A DNA stretch of 64,000 nucleotides, from contig NZ_JACESV010000001.1 of NCBI RefSeq assembly GCF_013911645.1, forward strand, positions 372,001 through 436,000, in the 5' to 3' direction. Under the pieces are notes generated by a model, which saw only the letters and a list, made by a program, of their open reading frames with translations, made no database searches and was not told where the DNA came from. A program made the translations under genes and the position numbers. Shown here in pieces: positions 1-8,834 of the stretch; positions within the stretch are counted from its first letter, which is position 1, and each line of letters begins with the position of its first letter. Source of the stretch: Allomuricauda sp. GTDB lineage: Bacteria > Bacteroidota > Bacteroidia > Flavobacteriales > Flavobacteriaceae.

Positions 1-1251
1 GGACAGGCAAAAACACGTTTGGCCCGTTTAATGGTACAGTTGCTGGATGAATGGATGCCGATAGTAGAAGGTTCTGAAATCCATGACGACCCCTTGAAAC
101 CCATCTCCAGATATGCAACAGAACTTATTAAGGAAAAAGGAGACGAAACACCCATAAGTTGGGTGCACAGAAGCGAGCGTTTTTATGAAAAATTGGCCAC
201 ACCAGATGTTACCGTAGCTGATTTGATTGGTGATGTTGACCCAATAAAAGCGGCCAACCTCAAATTATCCTATGCTGATGACCGTGTGATTCATTTTGGA
301 ATGATACCGCGGGCCAACCGTTGCATTTTTGTAATAAATGAACTTCCTGACCTTCAAGCAAGAATTCAAGTAACACTTTTTAACATACTGCAAGAAGGCG
401 ATATACAGATTAGAGGGTTTAAGCTACGTTTACATTTGGACATTCAATTTGTGTTTACCGCCAATCCTGAAGATTACACCAATAGAGGAAGCATTGTTAC
501 TCCTTTGAAGGATAGAATAGGCTCACAAATTCTTACCCATTATCCCGAGAGTATCGAAATTGCAAAGAAAATTACGAAACAAGAAGCGCGGTTGGATAAA
601 CGTCAATCTGAATTTGTCCATGTGCCGGAAATTGCCATGGATTTATTGGAACAAATCAGTTTTGAGGCTAGAAATAGCGAATATGTGGATGCCAAAAGCG
701 GGGTGAGTGCCCGTATGAGTATTACGGCTTTCGAAAACCTATTGAGTACCGCTGAGCGCAGAGCGATTGTTGCTGGAGATAAAAAAACCGCCGTACGTTT
801 AAGCGATTTTATGGGCGTTATTCCATCCATCACCGGAAAAATTGAACTGGTGTATGAAGGAGAGCAGGAGGGAGCGGGTTCCGTGGCGGAGAACTTAATT
901 GAGGATGCCGCGAAGTCTTTGTTCCCAAATTACTTCCCTAAAATTGATAAGCTTCAACGCAAAGAAGAGGAAAACGAATATGACGAATTGATAAGCTGGT
1001 TCTTTGACGGCGAAGGCTTTGAACTGTTGGATGATGAAAAAGAAGAAGATTACAAGTCCAAACTGGATTCCATCGGTCCATTGAACAATCTTTTAAAGGA
1101 ATATCAACCCGATGCACCCAAAGAAGATTCTTATTTTTTGAAAGAACTGCTGCTCTGGGGATTGGTTGCCTATAAAAAATTGAGCAAGCATCGTTTTCAG
1201 CAAGGGTATCAGTTTAAAGATTTGTATGGAAGTTACATTCGAGGACTGTAA
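1..1251 (+). CDS. MoxR/magnesium-chelatase-like AAA+ ATPase, 5'-truncated by the window edge
   Basis: The reading frame is open from base 1, so the gene starts outside the window; 416 residues are visible. The first residues, GQAKTR, look like the end of a P-loop. A Walker B-like stretch (CIFVINELPDL) and a sensor-1 region (FTANPEDYTNRG, then PLKDRIGS) follow, as in AAA+ ATPases of the MoxR/ChlI type. The C-terminal 120 residues are acidic and hydrophilic. The family remodels protein complexes, often with a von Willebrand A partner; no such partner lies downstream here, where a repeat block and cysM follow. The TTG at 19 is an internal codon, not the start. The family call is firm; substrate and role are unknown. 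Confidence 0.85.
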   Translation, partial: GQAKTRLARLMVQLLDEWMPIVEGSEIHDDPLKPISRYATELIKEKGDETPISWVHRSERFYEKLATPDVTVADLIGDVDPIKAANLKLSYADDRVIHFGMIPRANRCIFVINELPDLQARIQVTLFNILQEGDIQIRGFKLRLHLDIQFVFTANPEDYTNRGSIVTPLKDRIGSQILTHYPESIEIAKKITKQEARLDKRQSEFVHVPEIAMDLLEQISFEARNSEYVDAKSGVSARMSITAFENLLSTAERRAIVAGDKKTAVRLSDFMGVIPSITGKIELVYEGEQEGAGSVAENLIEDAAKSLFPNYFPKIDKLQRKEEENEYDELISWFFDGEGFELLDDEKEEDYKSKLDSIGPLNNLLKEYQPDAPKEDSYFLKELLLWGLVAYKKLSKHRFQQGYQFKDLYGSYIRGL

Positions 1252-1280
1252 CTATTGCCAAATATTTAGGTTGTCGTTGT

Positions 1281-1380
1281 AGTTTTTAAAGTTCAAACTC
1301 AAGTATCAAGTTCAAGCACAAAGGGAAGAGTTACTGCAAACTGCCAACATTTGGCTTCGGGGCATCCAACACCTAACAAT
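1281..1380. repeat. Intergenic word-repeat block (copy a)
   Basis: This stretch is made of short words such as caagtatcaagttcaag and actgcaaactgcc. The same words recur at 12.2-12.8, 39.4-40.0 and 50.0-50.5 kb. It separates the convergent ATPase and cysM genes and has no coding potential. Confidence 0.6.
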
Positions 1381-1383
1381 TCC

Positions 1384-2268
1384 TTAATCAAACAAATCCG
1401 AAGACAAATAACGATCGCCACGGTCACAAACAATAGAAACGATAACCCCGCTTTCCAAAGTTTCTGCAAGACGTAATGCCACTGTAGCGGCTCCACCACT
1501 GCTCATTCCTGCAAAAATGCCTTCTTCTTTTGCCAGCTTTTTAGCCATTTCGGTGGCATCCTGTTCACTGACCTCCATTACCGTATCAACCTTTTTAGGG
1601 TTAAAAATCTTCGGAAGGTATTCTTGCGGCCACTTGCGTATCCCGGGAATTTTGGAATCATCGGTAGGTTGCACGCCCACAATTTGGATGTCGGGATTCT
1701 GCTCCTTTAAATAAGTGGAGGTTCCCATAATGGTTCCTGTAGTGCCCATACTGGATACAAAATGTGTGATTTCACCATCCGTATCTCTCCAAATTTCTGG
1801 GCCTGTGGTTTTGTAGTGCGCTTTCCAATTGTCATCATTGGAGAACTGGTTCAACATTTGGAAACCTTTATCCTTTACTTTAGCCTCTGCATAATCCCGA
1901 GCCCCTTCTATACCTACATCGGCAGGGGTCAGCGTCACTTTTGCACCGTAGGCTCGCATAGTTTGCACTCGTTCCTTGGTAGAGTTTTCGGGCATCACCA
2001 ATTCAATATCAAGCCCAAAAAGGCCAGCAATCATGGCCAATCCAATACCTGTATTTCCACTTGTGGCTTCGATTAATTTGGTTTCCGTGGTAAAATCGCC
2101 ACGTTCAAGCCCACTTTTTATCATGTTGTAAGCTGGACGGTCTTTAACGCTTCCGCCAGGATTGTTTCCTTCGAGCTTAAACAGGACTTTTACATTAGGA
2201 TTTGTATTCAAAACTTTGGATTCCACCAAAGGGGTGTTTCCAATAAGGTCGAGTATGCTGTTAGACAT
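1384..2268 (-). CDS. cysM: Cysteine synthase B (O-acetylserine sulfhydrylase)
   Basis: This PLP enzyme of fold type II makes cysteine from O-acetylserine and sulfide. The 294 residues begin with the family motif LIGNTPLV. The PLP lysine lies in GGSVKDRPA (about residue 42). The phosphate/substrate loop TSGNTGIGLA (about 70) and the PLP-phosphate loop GTTGT (about 175) are intact. The C-terminus GIFAGMSSGGA is typical. Length and motifs fit CysM rather than CysK. Its start overlaps the stop of cysE by 8 bp, so the two consecutive steps of cysteine synthesis are co-transcribed and probably translationally coupled. Confidence 0.93.
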   Translation of the reverse strand: MSNSILDLIGNTPLVESKVLNTNPNVKVLFKLEGNNPGGSVKDRPAYNMIKSGLERGDFTTETKLIEATSGNTGIGLAMIAGLFGLDIELVMPENSTKERVQTMRAYGAKVTLTPADVGIEGARDYAEAKVKDKGFQMLNQFSNDDNWKAHYKTTGPEIWRDTDGEITHFVSSMGTTGTIMGTSTYLKEQNPDIQIVGVQPTDDSKIPGIRKWPQEYLPKIFNPKKVDTVMEVSEQDATEMAKKLAKEEGIFAGMSSGGAATVALRLAETLESGVIVSIVCDRGDRYLSSDLFD

Positions 2269-3082
2269 TTGGGGTTGTCTTTATTTTAATTTCTGGTTTA
2301 TGATAAACGGTTGAATTCGCAGGAACGGACGACGTAATCCATGCATTGCCACCAATAACCGAGTTAGCGCCAACTACGGTTTCGCCTCCTAAAATAGTTG
2401 CATTGGCATAGATGGTCACATTGTTTTCAATGGTGGGGTGTCGTTTTGTTTTTTCCAATTTTTTGGCAACGTAAAGCGCCCCAAGCGTAACTCCTTGGTA
2501 TATTTTTACATTATCGTGGATTACTGCAGTTTCGCCAATTACGACTCCCGTGGCATGATCTATAAAAAACGATTTCCCGATTTTAGCTCCCGGGTTAATG
2601 TCCACACCAGTTTGTCGGTGCGCATATTCGGTCATCATTCTGGGAATTAATGGAACCCCTTCTTCATAAAGTTCGTGCGCCAATCTGTAAATGGCAATGG
2701 CATAAAAACCCGGGTAGGCCATATAAATCTCCTGAATGGAAAGTGAGGCAGGGTCACAATTCAATATAGCTTCAGCATCCAAATTCAAATTTTCTAAAAT
2801 TTGTGGCAAATGGGAAATGTAATTGTTCCAAAGCTCTTCACTTGGTTTCTCCAAATCCCAACAGGCCATATCCATTAATTGGTTGAATTTTTTCTCTAAC
2901 AACTCCAGATTAACGGCCACAGGGGTATTGGCATCAAATAAAGTAAAAAAAAGCGTGTCGGTAAAATCCTCGGTTTCTTGCTTTAATCTATAGTCCAGAT
3001 ATGGCAATTTTTTATGCCTATTGAGTTCAGCTATTATTTTTTCTTTATCCATACTGCTCATTATTGTCTTAAAATTAGACAA
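2261..3082 (-). CDS. cysE: Serine O-acetyltransferase
   Basis: It acetylates serine with acetyl-CoA to give O-acetylserine, the substrate of the next gene. An alpha-helical N-terminal region (about residues 1-140) is followed by a left-handed beta-helix of hexapeptide repeats. The catalytic region is visible as DINPGAKIGKSFFIDHATGVVIGE, quoted here only as parts: DINPGA, FIDHATG and VIGETA. The first ATG is at 3082; an in-frame ATG at 3052 (MDKEKII) looks more like flavobacterial homologues, so the true protein may be 10 residues shorter. It is the first gene of the cysE-cysM operon. Confidence 0.92.
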   Translation of the reverse strand: MSNFKTIMSSMDKEKIIAELNRHKKLPYLDYRLKQETEDFTDTLFFTLFDANTPVAVNLELLEKKFNQLMDMACWDLEKPSEELWNNYISHLPQILENLNLDAEAILNCDPASLSIQEIYMAYPGFYAIAIYRLAHELYEEGVPLIPRMMTEYAHRQTGVDINPGAKIGKSFFIDHATGVVIGETAVIHDNVKIYQGVTLGALYVAKKLEKTKRHPTIENNVTIYANATILGGETVVGANSVIGGNAWITSSVPANSTVYHKPEIKIKTTPNV

Positions 3083-3143
3083 ATCCTTACCATACCCATG
3101 ATAAAAAGTTAACTTTAGTTTAAAAATAACATATTATCTGTAT

Positions 3144-3824
3144 ATGACATCCAAGATTACGGTATCCAATGAGGTTTTTGATTTTTTGACGGAACTTAAA
3201 AAGAACAATAATAGAGATTGGTTCGAAGCCAATAAGCCCACTTTTAAAAAGCATCAATCCAAGGTTAAGTTATTTTTTGAAATGGTGAAGGAAAACTTGA
3301 ACCACCATGATGAAATTGAAAAGATGAAATTGTTCCGTATTTACAGGGATGTTCGTTTTTCCAAGGACAAAACACCTTATAAAAGTCATTTTGCCGGTTC
3401 GTTTTCTCGATTGGGCGCCCATTTACGGGGAGGCTATTATCTTCATTTAAAACCGGGGGAGTCGTTTTTGGCAACAGGATTTTGGGCTCCGAACAAGGAG
3501 GACCTCTTCCGAATTAGAAAGGAACTGGAGATGGATGCCTCCGAATTCAGGGAAGTCATCAATAAAAAAGAATTGAAAACAATTTGGGGCGAACTAAGTG
3601 GTGATGAAGTAAAAACTGCTCCTAAAGGTTTTGACAAAGAACACCCTGATATTGACTTGATCAGAAAGAAACAGTTTGTATTTGTACGTAAACTTTCCGA
3701 TAAAGAAGTACTTTCCCCATTATTTATTGACGAAGTGGACAAGTCGTACAGGGCTATTCGGCCTTATTTTGACCTAATGAGCGATATACTCACCACCAAC
3801 TTAAATGGAGAATCAATTTTGTAA
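3144..3824 (+). CDS. DUF2461 family protein (TIGR02453-like)
   Basis: The 226-residue cytosolic protein has the hallmarks of DUF2461: an early NNRDWFEANKP motif (about 19-29), FRIYRDVRFSKDKTPYK (about 65-80), and a GGYYLHLKPGESF segment followed by GFWAP. The family is widespread in bacteria and fungi and has no established function. There is no signal peptide. It is divergent from cysE, and its last 12 bp overlap the convergent gene at 3813. Confidence 0.88.
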   Translation: MTSKITVSNEVFDFLTELKKNNNRDWFEANKPTFKKHQSKVKLFFEMVKENLNHHDEIEKMKLFRIYRDVRFSKDKTPYKSHFAGSFSRLGAHLRGGYYLHLKPGESFLATGFWAPNKEDLFRIRKELEMDASEFREVINKKELKTIWGELSGDEVKTAPKGFDKEHPDIDLIRKKQFVFVRKLSDKEVLSPLFIDEVDKSYRAIRPYFDLMSDILTTNLNGESIL

Positions 3825-4226
3825 TAAAGCTTCTTCCTCCAAAAGTTGGATCTGGTCCTTTAATCGTTCCACCACCATGTTCATCATTCTTTTGTTCAAT
3901 GCAGAAGAATTCGTAATGTAATCCCGATATTCATCCACGGTGAACTGGCCAATGATCATTCCCTTAAGGGAATTCCTGAATTTGATGTCCTTTTGGATAG
4001 CCCGCTCAATGTAGTGGAACTTTTTTTCCAAGGAAAGTTCGTAGAACACACCCTTATGTTTGTTCGCATAGTTCTTGAAAGCCTCTACCAACAAATAGTT
4101 TTGAAGTTTGATCACGGGTCTCAGGGTCTTGTTCTGAAAATGTTCATCGAAACCCATTTGGCTGTTAAAATGTGACTCTGGAATGGTTGGACGAATGTCC
4201 AATCGACGGTCGGATTGTGAATCCAT
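3813..4226 (-). CDS. Conserved hypothetical protein, 137 aa
   Basis: I do not recognise a named domain. The protein is soluble, helix-rich and highly charged, with an FYELSLEKKFHYIERAIQKD segment in the middle and a coiled-coil-like C-terminus (RLKDQIQLLEEEALLQN). Similar flavobacterial proteins are sometimes labelled glyoxalase, but I see no vicinal-oxygen-chelate motif to support that. It overlaps the end of the DUF2461 gene tail to tail. Confidence 0.75.
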   Translation of the reverse strand: MDSQSDRRLDIRPTIPESHFNSQMGFDEHFQNKTLRPVIKLQNYLLVEAFKNYANKHKGVFYELSLEKKFHYIERAIQKDIKFRNSLKGMIIGQFTVDEYRDYITNSSALNKRMMNMVVERLKDQIQLLEEEALLQN

Positions 4227-4447
4227 GGTTGTGATTTTTAATAAAATTACAGAATGATCAACCGCACACTTTTAAATATCGCAATAGTTGTCAACGATGT
4301 TATGAACAAACAGCAAGGATATTTCTGGGTGTTTTAAAGTAATTTGGAAATCCAGTAAATGATTAGGCACACTATACAAATTGAAAATTCGAGCAAAACC
4401 CAATATCTGAATAGCTTGGAGAATTTAATAGATCTGTTGAAGAGTAA

Positions 4448-4480
4448 CATGAACCAAATATATCAAAAATATTGTTCATG
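4448..4480. promoter_or_regulatory. 33-bp palindrome upstream of the toxin-antitoxin operon
   Basis: The arms catgaac (4448-4454) and gttcatg (4474-4480) are exact inverted copies, with A/T-rich inner sequence that also pairs partly. It sits about 85 bp before the antitoxin start in the otherwise featureless 4227-4559 gap. Type II antitoxins usually repress their own operon through such dyads, so an operator is plausible; a hairpin or chance palindrome is also possible. Confidence 0.4.
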
Positions 4481-4565
4481 CCCTCTAAAAATCACAGGTG
4501 TCATATTACTGTTAACATTAGCAATCTAAAAGATTCATTATCTTCGTTTCTACAAAATATTGATT

Positions 4566-4787
4566 ATGAATATTCAGGCGGAAAAAATAGAACTGGTAAA
4601 AATGTTGTTGAATACTAATGACCCCAAGATTATTCAATCAATCAAACGAATTTTCAAAAAGGAAGGTTCAACTGATTTTTGGGATGAATTGACTACCGAG
4701 CAACAAGCTGAAATAAATCAAGGAATTTCTGAAATTGAAAATGGAGATGTTGTAGACTTTGACTCGTTTATGGCAAAGCATAGATAA
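4566..4787 (+). CDS. Antitoxin of a type II toxin-antitoxin pair
   Basis: This 73-residue acidic protein (start ATG 4566; the TTG two codons earlier is less likely) precedes a RelE/ParE toxin with only 2 bp between them. The N-terminal part (residues 1-35) is helical, and the C-terminal part is acidic (FWDELTTEQQAEINQGISEI), resembling addiction-module antitoxins that wrap around the toxin. The DNA-binding fold is not identifiable by eye. Small size, acidity and position support the call. Confidence 0.75.
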   Translation: MNIQAEKIELVKMLLNTNDPKIIQSIKRIFKKEGSTDFWDELTTEQQAEINQGISEIENGDVVDFDSFMAKHR

Positions 4788-4789
4788 GA

Positions 4790-5095
4790 ATGAGCAGAAA
4801 GGTCAAGATTTCTAAAACAGCAGAAAAGAAAATCTCAGAACTCTTAAACTACTTGCAGGAAAATTGGTCATTGAAAGTTAAGTCGGATTTTATTAAGAAA
4901 TTGGATAAATCCATTGACTTGATTAAGAGCGACCCTAATATCTTTCCAGAATCTGATAAAAAGCTTGGACTGTATAAATGTGTAATCTCCAAACAGACCA
5001 CTATGTATTACCGTTTTAATTCCAAAACGATATTTATAGTTACAATCTTTGATAACAGACAAAATCCCTCTAAACTTAAAAAAGAGGTGAAATAA
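4790..5095 (+). CDS. RelE/ParE family toxin
   Basis: The 101-residue basic protein has the ParE/RelE layout: N-terminal helices with KISKTAEKKISELLNYLQENW, then short strands ending in YYRFNSKTIFIVTIFDNRQNP. The closing DNRQNP is typical of flavobacterial members. RelE proteins cleave mRNA on the ribosome and ParE proteins poison gyrase; which activity applies cannot be read from the sequence. It is coupled to the antitoxin by a 2-bp gap. Confidence 0.85.
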   Translation: MSRKVKISKTAEKKISELLNYLQENWSLKVKSDFIKKLDKSIDLIKSDPNIFPESDKKLGLYKCVISKQTTMYYRFNSKTIFIVTIFDNRQNPSKLKKEVK

Positions 5096-5141
5096 AATTG
5101 TTTTACCTCATAAATTAGGTAGACATAAAATTTGGTGACCC

Positions 5142-6041
5142 ATGAAATTCGGCAAAGTAGACCACCCAGAAAACATAGATTTTACCATCCCACCAGACCA
5201 CCCCGATACTCCCGTGGTGTTGTCCAAAAACAAAACGGGAGCGGAAACCAAGATTTATGTGGGCTGTGCCAAATGGAACAGACAAGATCTAAAGAATTTC
5301 TACCCCAGAGGAACAAAAGACGAATTGGAATATTATGCTTCGCAATTCAACAGTATTGAGCTCAATGCCACATTTTATCGCATCTTTCCTGCGGAACAGT
5401 ATGAAAAATGGCGGGACAAAACACCGGAGGGCTTTAAATTCTTCCCTAAAATGACCAATGAGGTGAGCCATCTTCGCCGCTTGAACGATAAAGCGCTTGA
5501 ATCTGCAGACCGCTATTTGGAAGTGACCACTTTGTTAGGAGAAAAATTGGGCACCATCTTTTTGCAAATGCACAACAATTTTGGACCCAAAAACTGGGAT
5601 AGGGTAGTACGCTTTGTGGAATATTGGCCCAAAGAGTTTCCATTGGCCATGGAATTCAGACATACAGATTGGTTCAACGATGAAAAAGTGGCGCAGGAAC
5701 TCTATCATTTATTGGAAGAGAACAACATTGCCAATATTTTGGTGGATACTGCAGGTAGGCGAGATCTTATGCACATGCGCCTGACCAATAACGAAGCTTT
5801 TGTTCGCTATGTGGGAGCCAATCACAAATCGGATTATCCCCGTTTGGATGATTGGATCGAGCGTTTGTCCACTTGGAAGTCCTTGGGATTGGAGAACATC
5901 CATTTTTTTGTACACCAGAACCTTGAACTGGAATCCCCATTATTATCGGCATACTTTATAGAGCAATCAAATGCTGCAATGGGCTGCGATTTGCATATTC
6001 CCAAGACCACTTTGCCCCCACAAAAGAATTTGTTCAGTTAA
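5142..6041 (+). CDS. DUF72 family protein (YecE-like)
   Basis: The 299-residue cytosolic protein shows the DUF72 TIM-barrel signature: YVGCAKW near residue 40, FNSIELNATFYR (about 68-80), PEGFKFFPKM (about 97), and AMEFRHTDWF (about 170). The family is common but has no agreed biochemical function. It stands alone between the toxin-antitoxin pair and the thioesterase. Confidence 0.9.
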   Translation: MKFGKVDHPENIDFTIPPDHPDTPVVLSKNKTGAETKIYVGCAKWNRQDLKNFYPRGTKDELEYYASQFNSIELNATFYRIFPAEQYEKWRDKTPEGFKFFPKMTNEVSHLRRLNDKALESADRYLEVTTLLGEKLGTIFLQMHNNFGPKNWDRVVRFVEYWPKEFPLAMEFRHTDWFNDEKVAQELYHLLEENNIANILVDTAGRRDLMHMRLTNNEAFVRYVGANHKSDYPRLDDWIERLSTWKSLGLENIHFFVHQNLELESPLLSAYFIEQSNAAMGCDLHIPKTTLPPQKNLFS

Positions 6042-6178
6042 AACACCTCTAATTGATCAAGTTCAAAATCTTGGGCAATCAAAATTAATTACTCCATATT
6101 TGGTGACCAGCAAATATTTCAAATTCGTAATTCGCATAAATTAAAGCGATTAACAAGAAAATCTTCAAAGGATTGGGC

Positions 6179-6186
6179 TAACTTTG
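6179..6186 (+). promoter_or_regulatory. Predicted promoter -7 box of the thioesterase gene
   Basis: TAACTTTG matches the Bacteroidota -7 consensus TAnnTTTG and lies 25 bp before the ATG at 6212. No clear -33 TTG is visible. Confidence 0.5.
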
Positions 6187-6211
6187 TAAGAGAATTCTAA
6201 ACATTTCAACT

Positions 6212-6631
6212 ATGCGATTCCATACTAGAAAATGGGTAAAGCCAGAGGACCTGAACGCCAATGGTACGCTCTTTGGAGGTAAAGTCCTTGCTTGGATTGA
6301 TGAAGAAGCTGCATTGTACAGTATTATTCAACTCGAAAGCAGAAAAATCGTAACCAAATACATGTCCGAAATCAATTTTATGAGTACTGCCAAAGAAGGC
6401 GATATCATAGAAATTGGTATTGAGGTCATAAAATTCGGGGTCACCTCAATTTCCTTAAACTGCGAAGTTAGAAATAAGATGACCCACGAAAGTATTGTTA
6501 CGGTGGACAATATTATTATGGTCAATCTAGATGAGCATGGTAATCCCAAGGCCCACGGGAAAACGAAAATAGAATACGTTAAAGACCGTTTGGCCAAAAA
6601 GGAAAAAGAAGAGGAAAAAGCCGCTTCTTAA
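6212..6631 (+). CDS. Acyl-CoA thioesterase, hotdog fold
   Basis: The 139-residue protein has the single-hotdog YciA/BACH pattern: DLNANGTLFGGKVLAWIDEEA (given in parts: GTLFGG, AWIDEEA) carries the helix and catalytic acidic residue. A central strand with KYMSEINFMSTAKEGD follows. These enzymes hydrolyse acyl-CoA to free acid and CoA in the cytosol. The C-terminal tail is Lys/Glu-rich and low-complexity. Its last 4 bp overlap the convergent dipeptidase gene. Confidence 0.88.
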   Translation: MRFHTRKWVKPEDLNANGTLFGGKVLAWIDEEAALYSIIQLESRKIVTKYMSEINFMSTAKEGDIIEIGIEVIKFGVTSISLNCEVRNKMTHESIVTVDNIIMVNLDEHGNPKAHGKTKIEYVKDRLAKKEKEEEKAAS

Positions 6632-7911
6632 TTCAAGGCTTTGGCCACGGCCTGGACCTCGTCCAACACTCTTAACAGGTTACCGCCCCACAATTTTGCT
6701 ATTTCTTCTTCGGTATAGCCTCGTTTCACCAGTTCCAAGGTTACGTTGAAGGTCTCAGAAGCATCTGACCAGCCTTCAATGCCGCCACCTCCATCAAAAT
6801 CGGAGCTGATGCCTACGTGGTCTATTCCGATTAAATCCACCATATAGTCAATGTGGTCCACAAAATCGGATACATTTACCGCAGGCGGCACGTTAGGGTC
6901 GGTTTCGGCCAATTCTTCACCAATGCCCATCACCTTTCGGTAGTTGGCAAAGAATTCCTCACGCTGTTCATCGGTCAAAGAAGAGAACTGGGAACGCTCA
7001 TACCAAGCCACATCCAATGAATCGGCTACTTTTTTATAGACTTCGGTCATATAGGCAGAACGGGCTTCGTGCTTTTCGGTGTTCAAATAAGAGCTAAAGG
7101 CAACGGTTTGCACCACGCCTCCATTTTCTTTCATCAATATCAATTGTTCATCGTCCAAATTACGGCTGTGGTCGCAAAGTGCCCTAGCCGAAGAGTGCGA
7201 AGCTATGATTGGTGCTTTGGTAAGTTCAATCATCTGTTTCATGGCTTCTTTGGATGGGTGCGAAACATCGATCATCATCCCTACACGGTTCATTTCGGCA
7301 ACAGCTTCTTTACCCAGGTCACTTAAGCCATTATGCAGCCAAACACTGTCTTTTTCACCTGTATTGGAATCACTAAATTGGCTATGGCCATTGTGAGATA
7401 GGGACATATAGCGGGCACCTCGTTTTTGGTATTCTTCAATTTTGGAAAGGTCCTCACCGATCGGATACGCATTTTCCACGCCGATCATGGCCACTTTTTT
7501 GCCTGACGCCACAATTCTTCTCACGTCATCGGAGGTCAGTGCCAATTCAATCTGGTCTGGTGCAATCTCCTCACAAAGCCTGTGTATGGCCTCAAATTTT
7601 GAAATGGCATTTTCGGAAGCCTTGGCATAACCTTCGGCGGTTAATGTGTCCTGACCCGTATAAACGATCAGCCATGCAACATCCAGTCCACCTTCCTCCA
7701 TTTTCGGAATATTGATTTGAGTTTCCAGTCGTTGGGTGTAATTGATACTATCTGTAAAATTCTGCACGTTGATATCGTCATGAGTATCGATCGTAATCAC
7801 GGAATCGTGGATCCTTTGGGCTTTTTCTTCCAAGGTTTCGGTCTTTTCAGTTTTTTTTTCTCCACAAGAGATCAATAGGGTAAGGCTAAAGAATAGATAA
7901 AAATATTTCAT
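6628..7911 (-). CDS. Membrane dipeptidase-like lipoprotein, peptidase M19
   Basis: The 427-residue protein begins with a lipoprotein signal (SLTLLISC, lipid cysteine at about residue 17), so it is exported and membrane-anchored. The M19 zinc ligands are visible: TIDTHDD (about 42), the glutamate in MIGVENAYP, DVSHPS, ASHSSARALCDHSRN, and the final ISSDFDGGGG. The family cleaves dipeptides, including those with D-residues, using two metal ions. No other peptide-uptake gene is adjacent. It is divergent from the Hpt-like operon. Confidence 0.92.
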   Translation of the reverse strand: MKYFYLFFSLTLLISCGEKKTEKTETLEEKAQRIHDSVITIDTHDDINVQNFTDSINYTQRLETQINIPKMEEGGLDVAWLIVYTGQDTLTAEGYAKASENAISKFEAIHRLCEEIAPDQIELALTSDDVRRIVASGKKVAMIGVENAYPIGEDLSKIEEYQKRGARYMSLSHNGHSQFSDSNTGEKDSVWLHNGLSDLGKEAVAEMNRVGMMIDVSHPSKEAMKQMIELTKAPIIASHSSARALCDHSRNLDDEQLILMKENGGVVQTVAFSSYLNTEKHEARSAYMTEVYKKVADSLDVAWYERSQFSSLTDEQREEFFANYRKVMGIGEELAETDPNVPPAVNVSDFVDHIDYMVDLIGIDHVGISSDFDGGGGIEGWSDASETFNVTLELVKRGYTEEEIAKLWGGNLLRVLDEVQAVAKALN

Positions 7912-8040
7912 GGTTGGTTTTTTTACACATACAAATAACGCAATTTGACAACAAAATCCGAATGCTACGGAACAATAAATTGTAATCCCTCAGTATAATC
8001 AACATTTTTAGGATAACTAATAATTGATTACAACAAAGAA

Positions 8041-8823
8041 TTGGGAACACGTGAATTGTTGACATATCTAGAAAAACTGGAAATAGGATTAAGCTCATTT
8101 TCTTATGAGGAATTGGGCGTTGTGGAAGCAGGAGAGCTTAAAAAATCCTTTGAAGTTTTTAAGATGGGATTGGAGAACAAGGTTTTTGGCGTCTCAGAAA
8201 TGAGACAACTTGAAAGTATCTACCAAAAAATAGGCATACAAAGCTTGGACAACAAACAATTCACAAAATCCGATAACACCAAGTTTTTAGCTCTGATCAA
8301 AGCAATGGAAGATACCCCACTATCCGATGAGCAAAGTGCCATTGTGAGAGAACTAAAAAAACTGGTGCAAAATCCGCAGGGTGATAGTGCTCAACATTCT
8401 GATAAAAATACCGACAGCATGTCTACCGATTTTAAATTTATAGAAAAAAGCTTGCAAGCTGGGTTTGTTGGCCAAGCCATTGATCTTAAACCTGTTTTGG
8501 AAGATTGTATGGGGCAGATGGATCTATTGGAAGAATTGGTCCGTATGTTCAAACAGAACGTTTGGGAATTTATTGGTAGTGCCAAGGTTAATCTAATGAG
8601 TGAAAACTTCGCTGAACTGGAGCTTGCATGCCAAAAAATTATGCCTTCGTTGCGCATGATGAAAACCTACGGCCTTTTGGAAGTGGCCCAACAAGTTTCC
8701 AGACTTTGCAAAACCGACAAGGATGTAAAACACCTTACTTTTTTATATGACCAATTTCTTCAGGAATATCCGCGAGTGCAAGAGCTGATAGATTTTGAAA
8801 TGGAAATGTTCCGAACAATGTAA
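8041..8823 (+). CDS. Hpt-like domain protein lacking the phospho-histidine
   Basis: The 260-residue soluble protein starts with TTG (an upstream in-frame stop at 8014 leaves only this or a rare ATT). The C-terminal region (about 140-255) aligns by eye with histidine phosphotransfer domains: MGQMDLLEELVRMFKQN, then a helix with ELACQKIMPSLRMMKTYGLLEVA. In Hpt domains that helix carries H-x-K-G; here Gln198 stands at the His position and Pro at the Gly. The protein therefore probably binds a response regulator or kinase without transferring phosphate, if it keeps the fold. The N-terminal 130 residues are unrecognised. It is followed after 11 bp by the gene at 8835. Confidence 0.7.
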   Translation: MGTRELLTYLEKLEIGLSSFSYEELGVVEAGELKKSFEVFKMGLENKVFGVSEMRQLESIYQKIGIQSLDNKQFTKSDNTKFLALIKAMEDTPLSDEQSAIVRELKKLVQNPQGDSAQHSDKNTDSMSTDFKFIEKSLQAGFVGQAIDLKPVLEDCMGQMDLLEELVRMFKQNVWEFIGSAKVNLMSENFAELELACQKIMPSLRMMKTYGLLEVAQQVSRLCKTDKDVKHLTFLYDQFLQEYPRVQELIDFEMEMFRTM

Positions 8824-8834
8824 ATACCTACACC

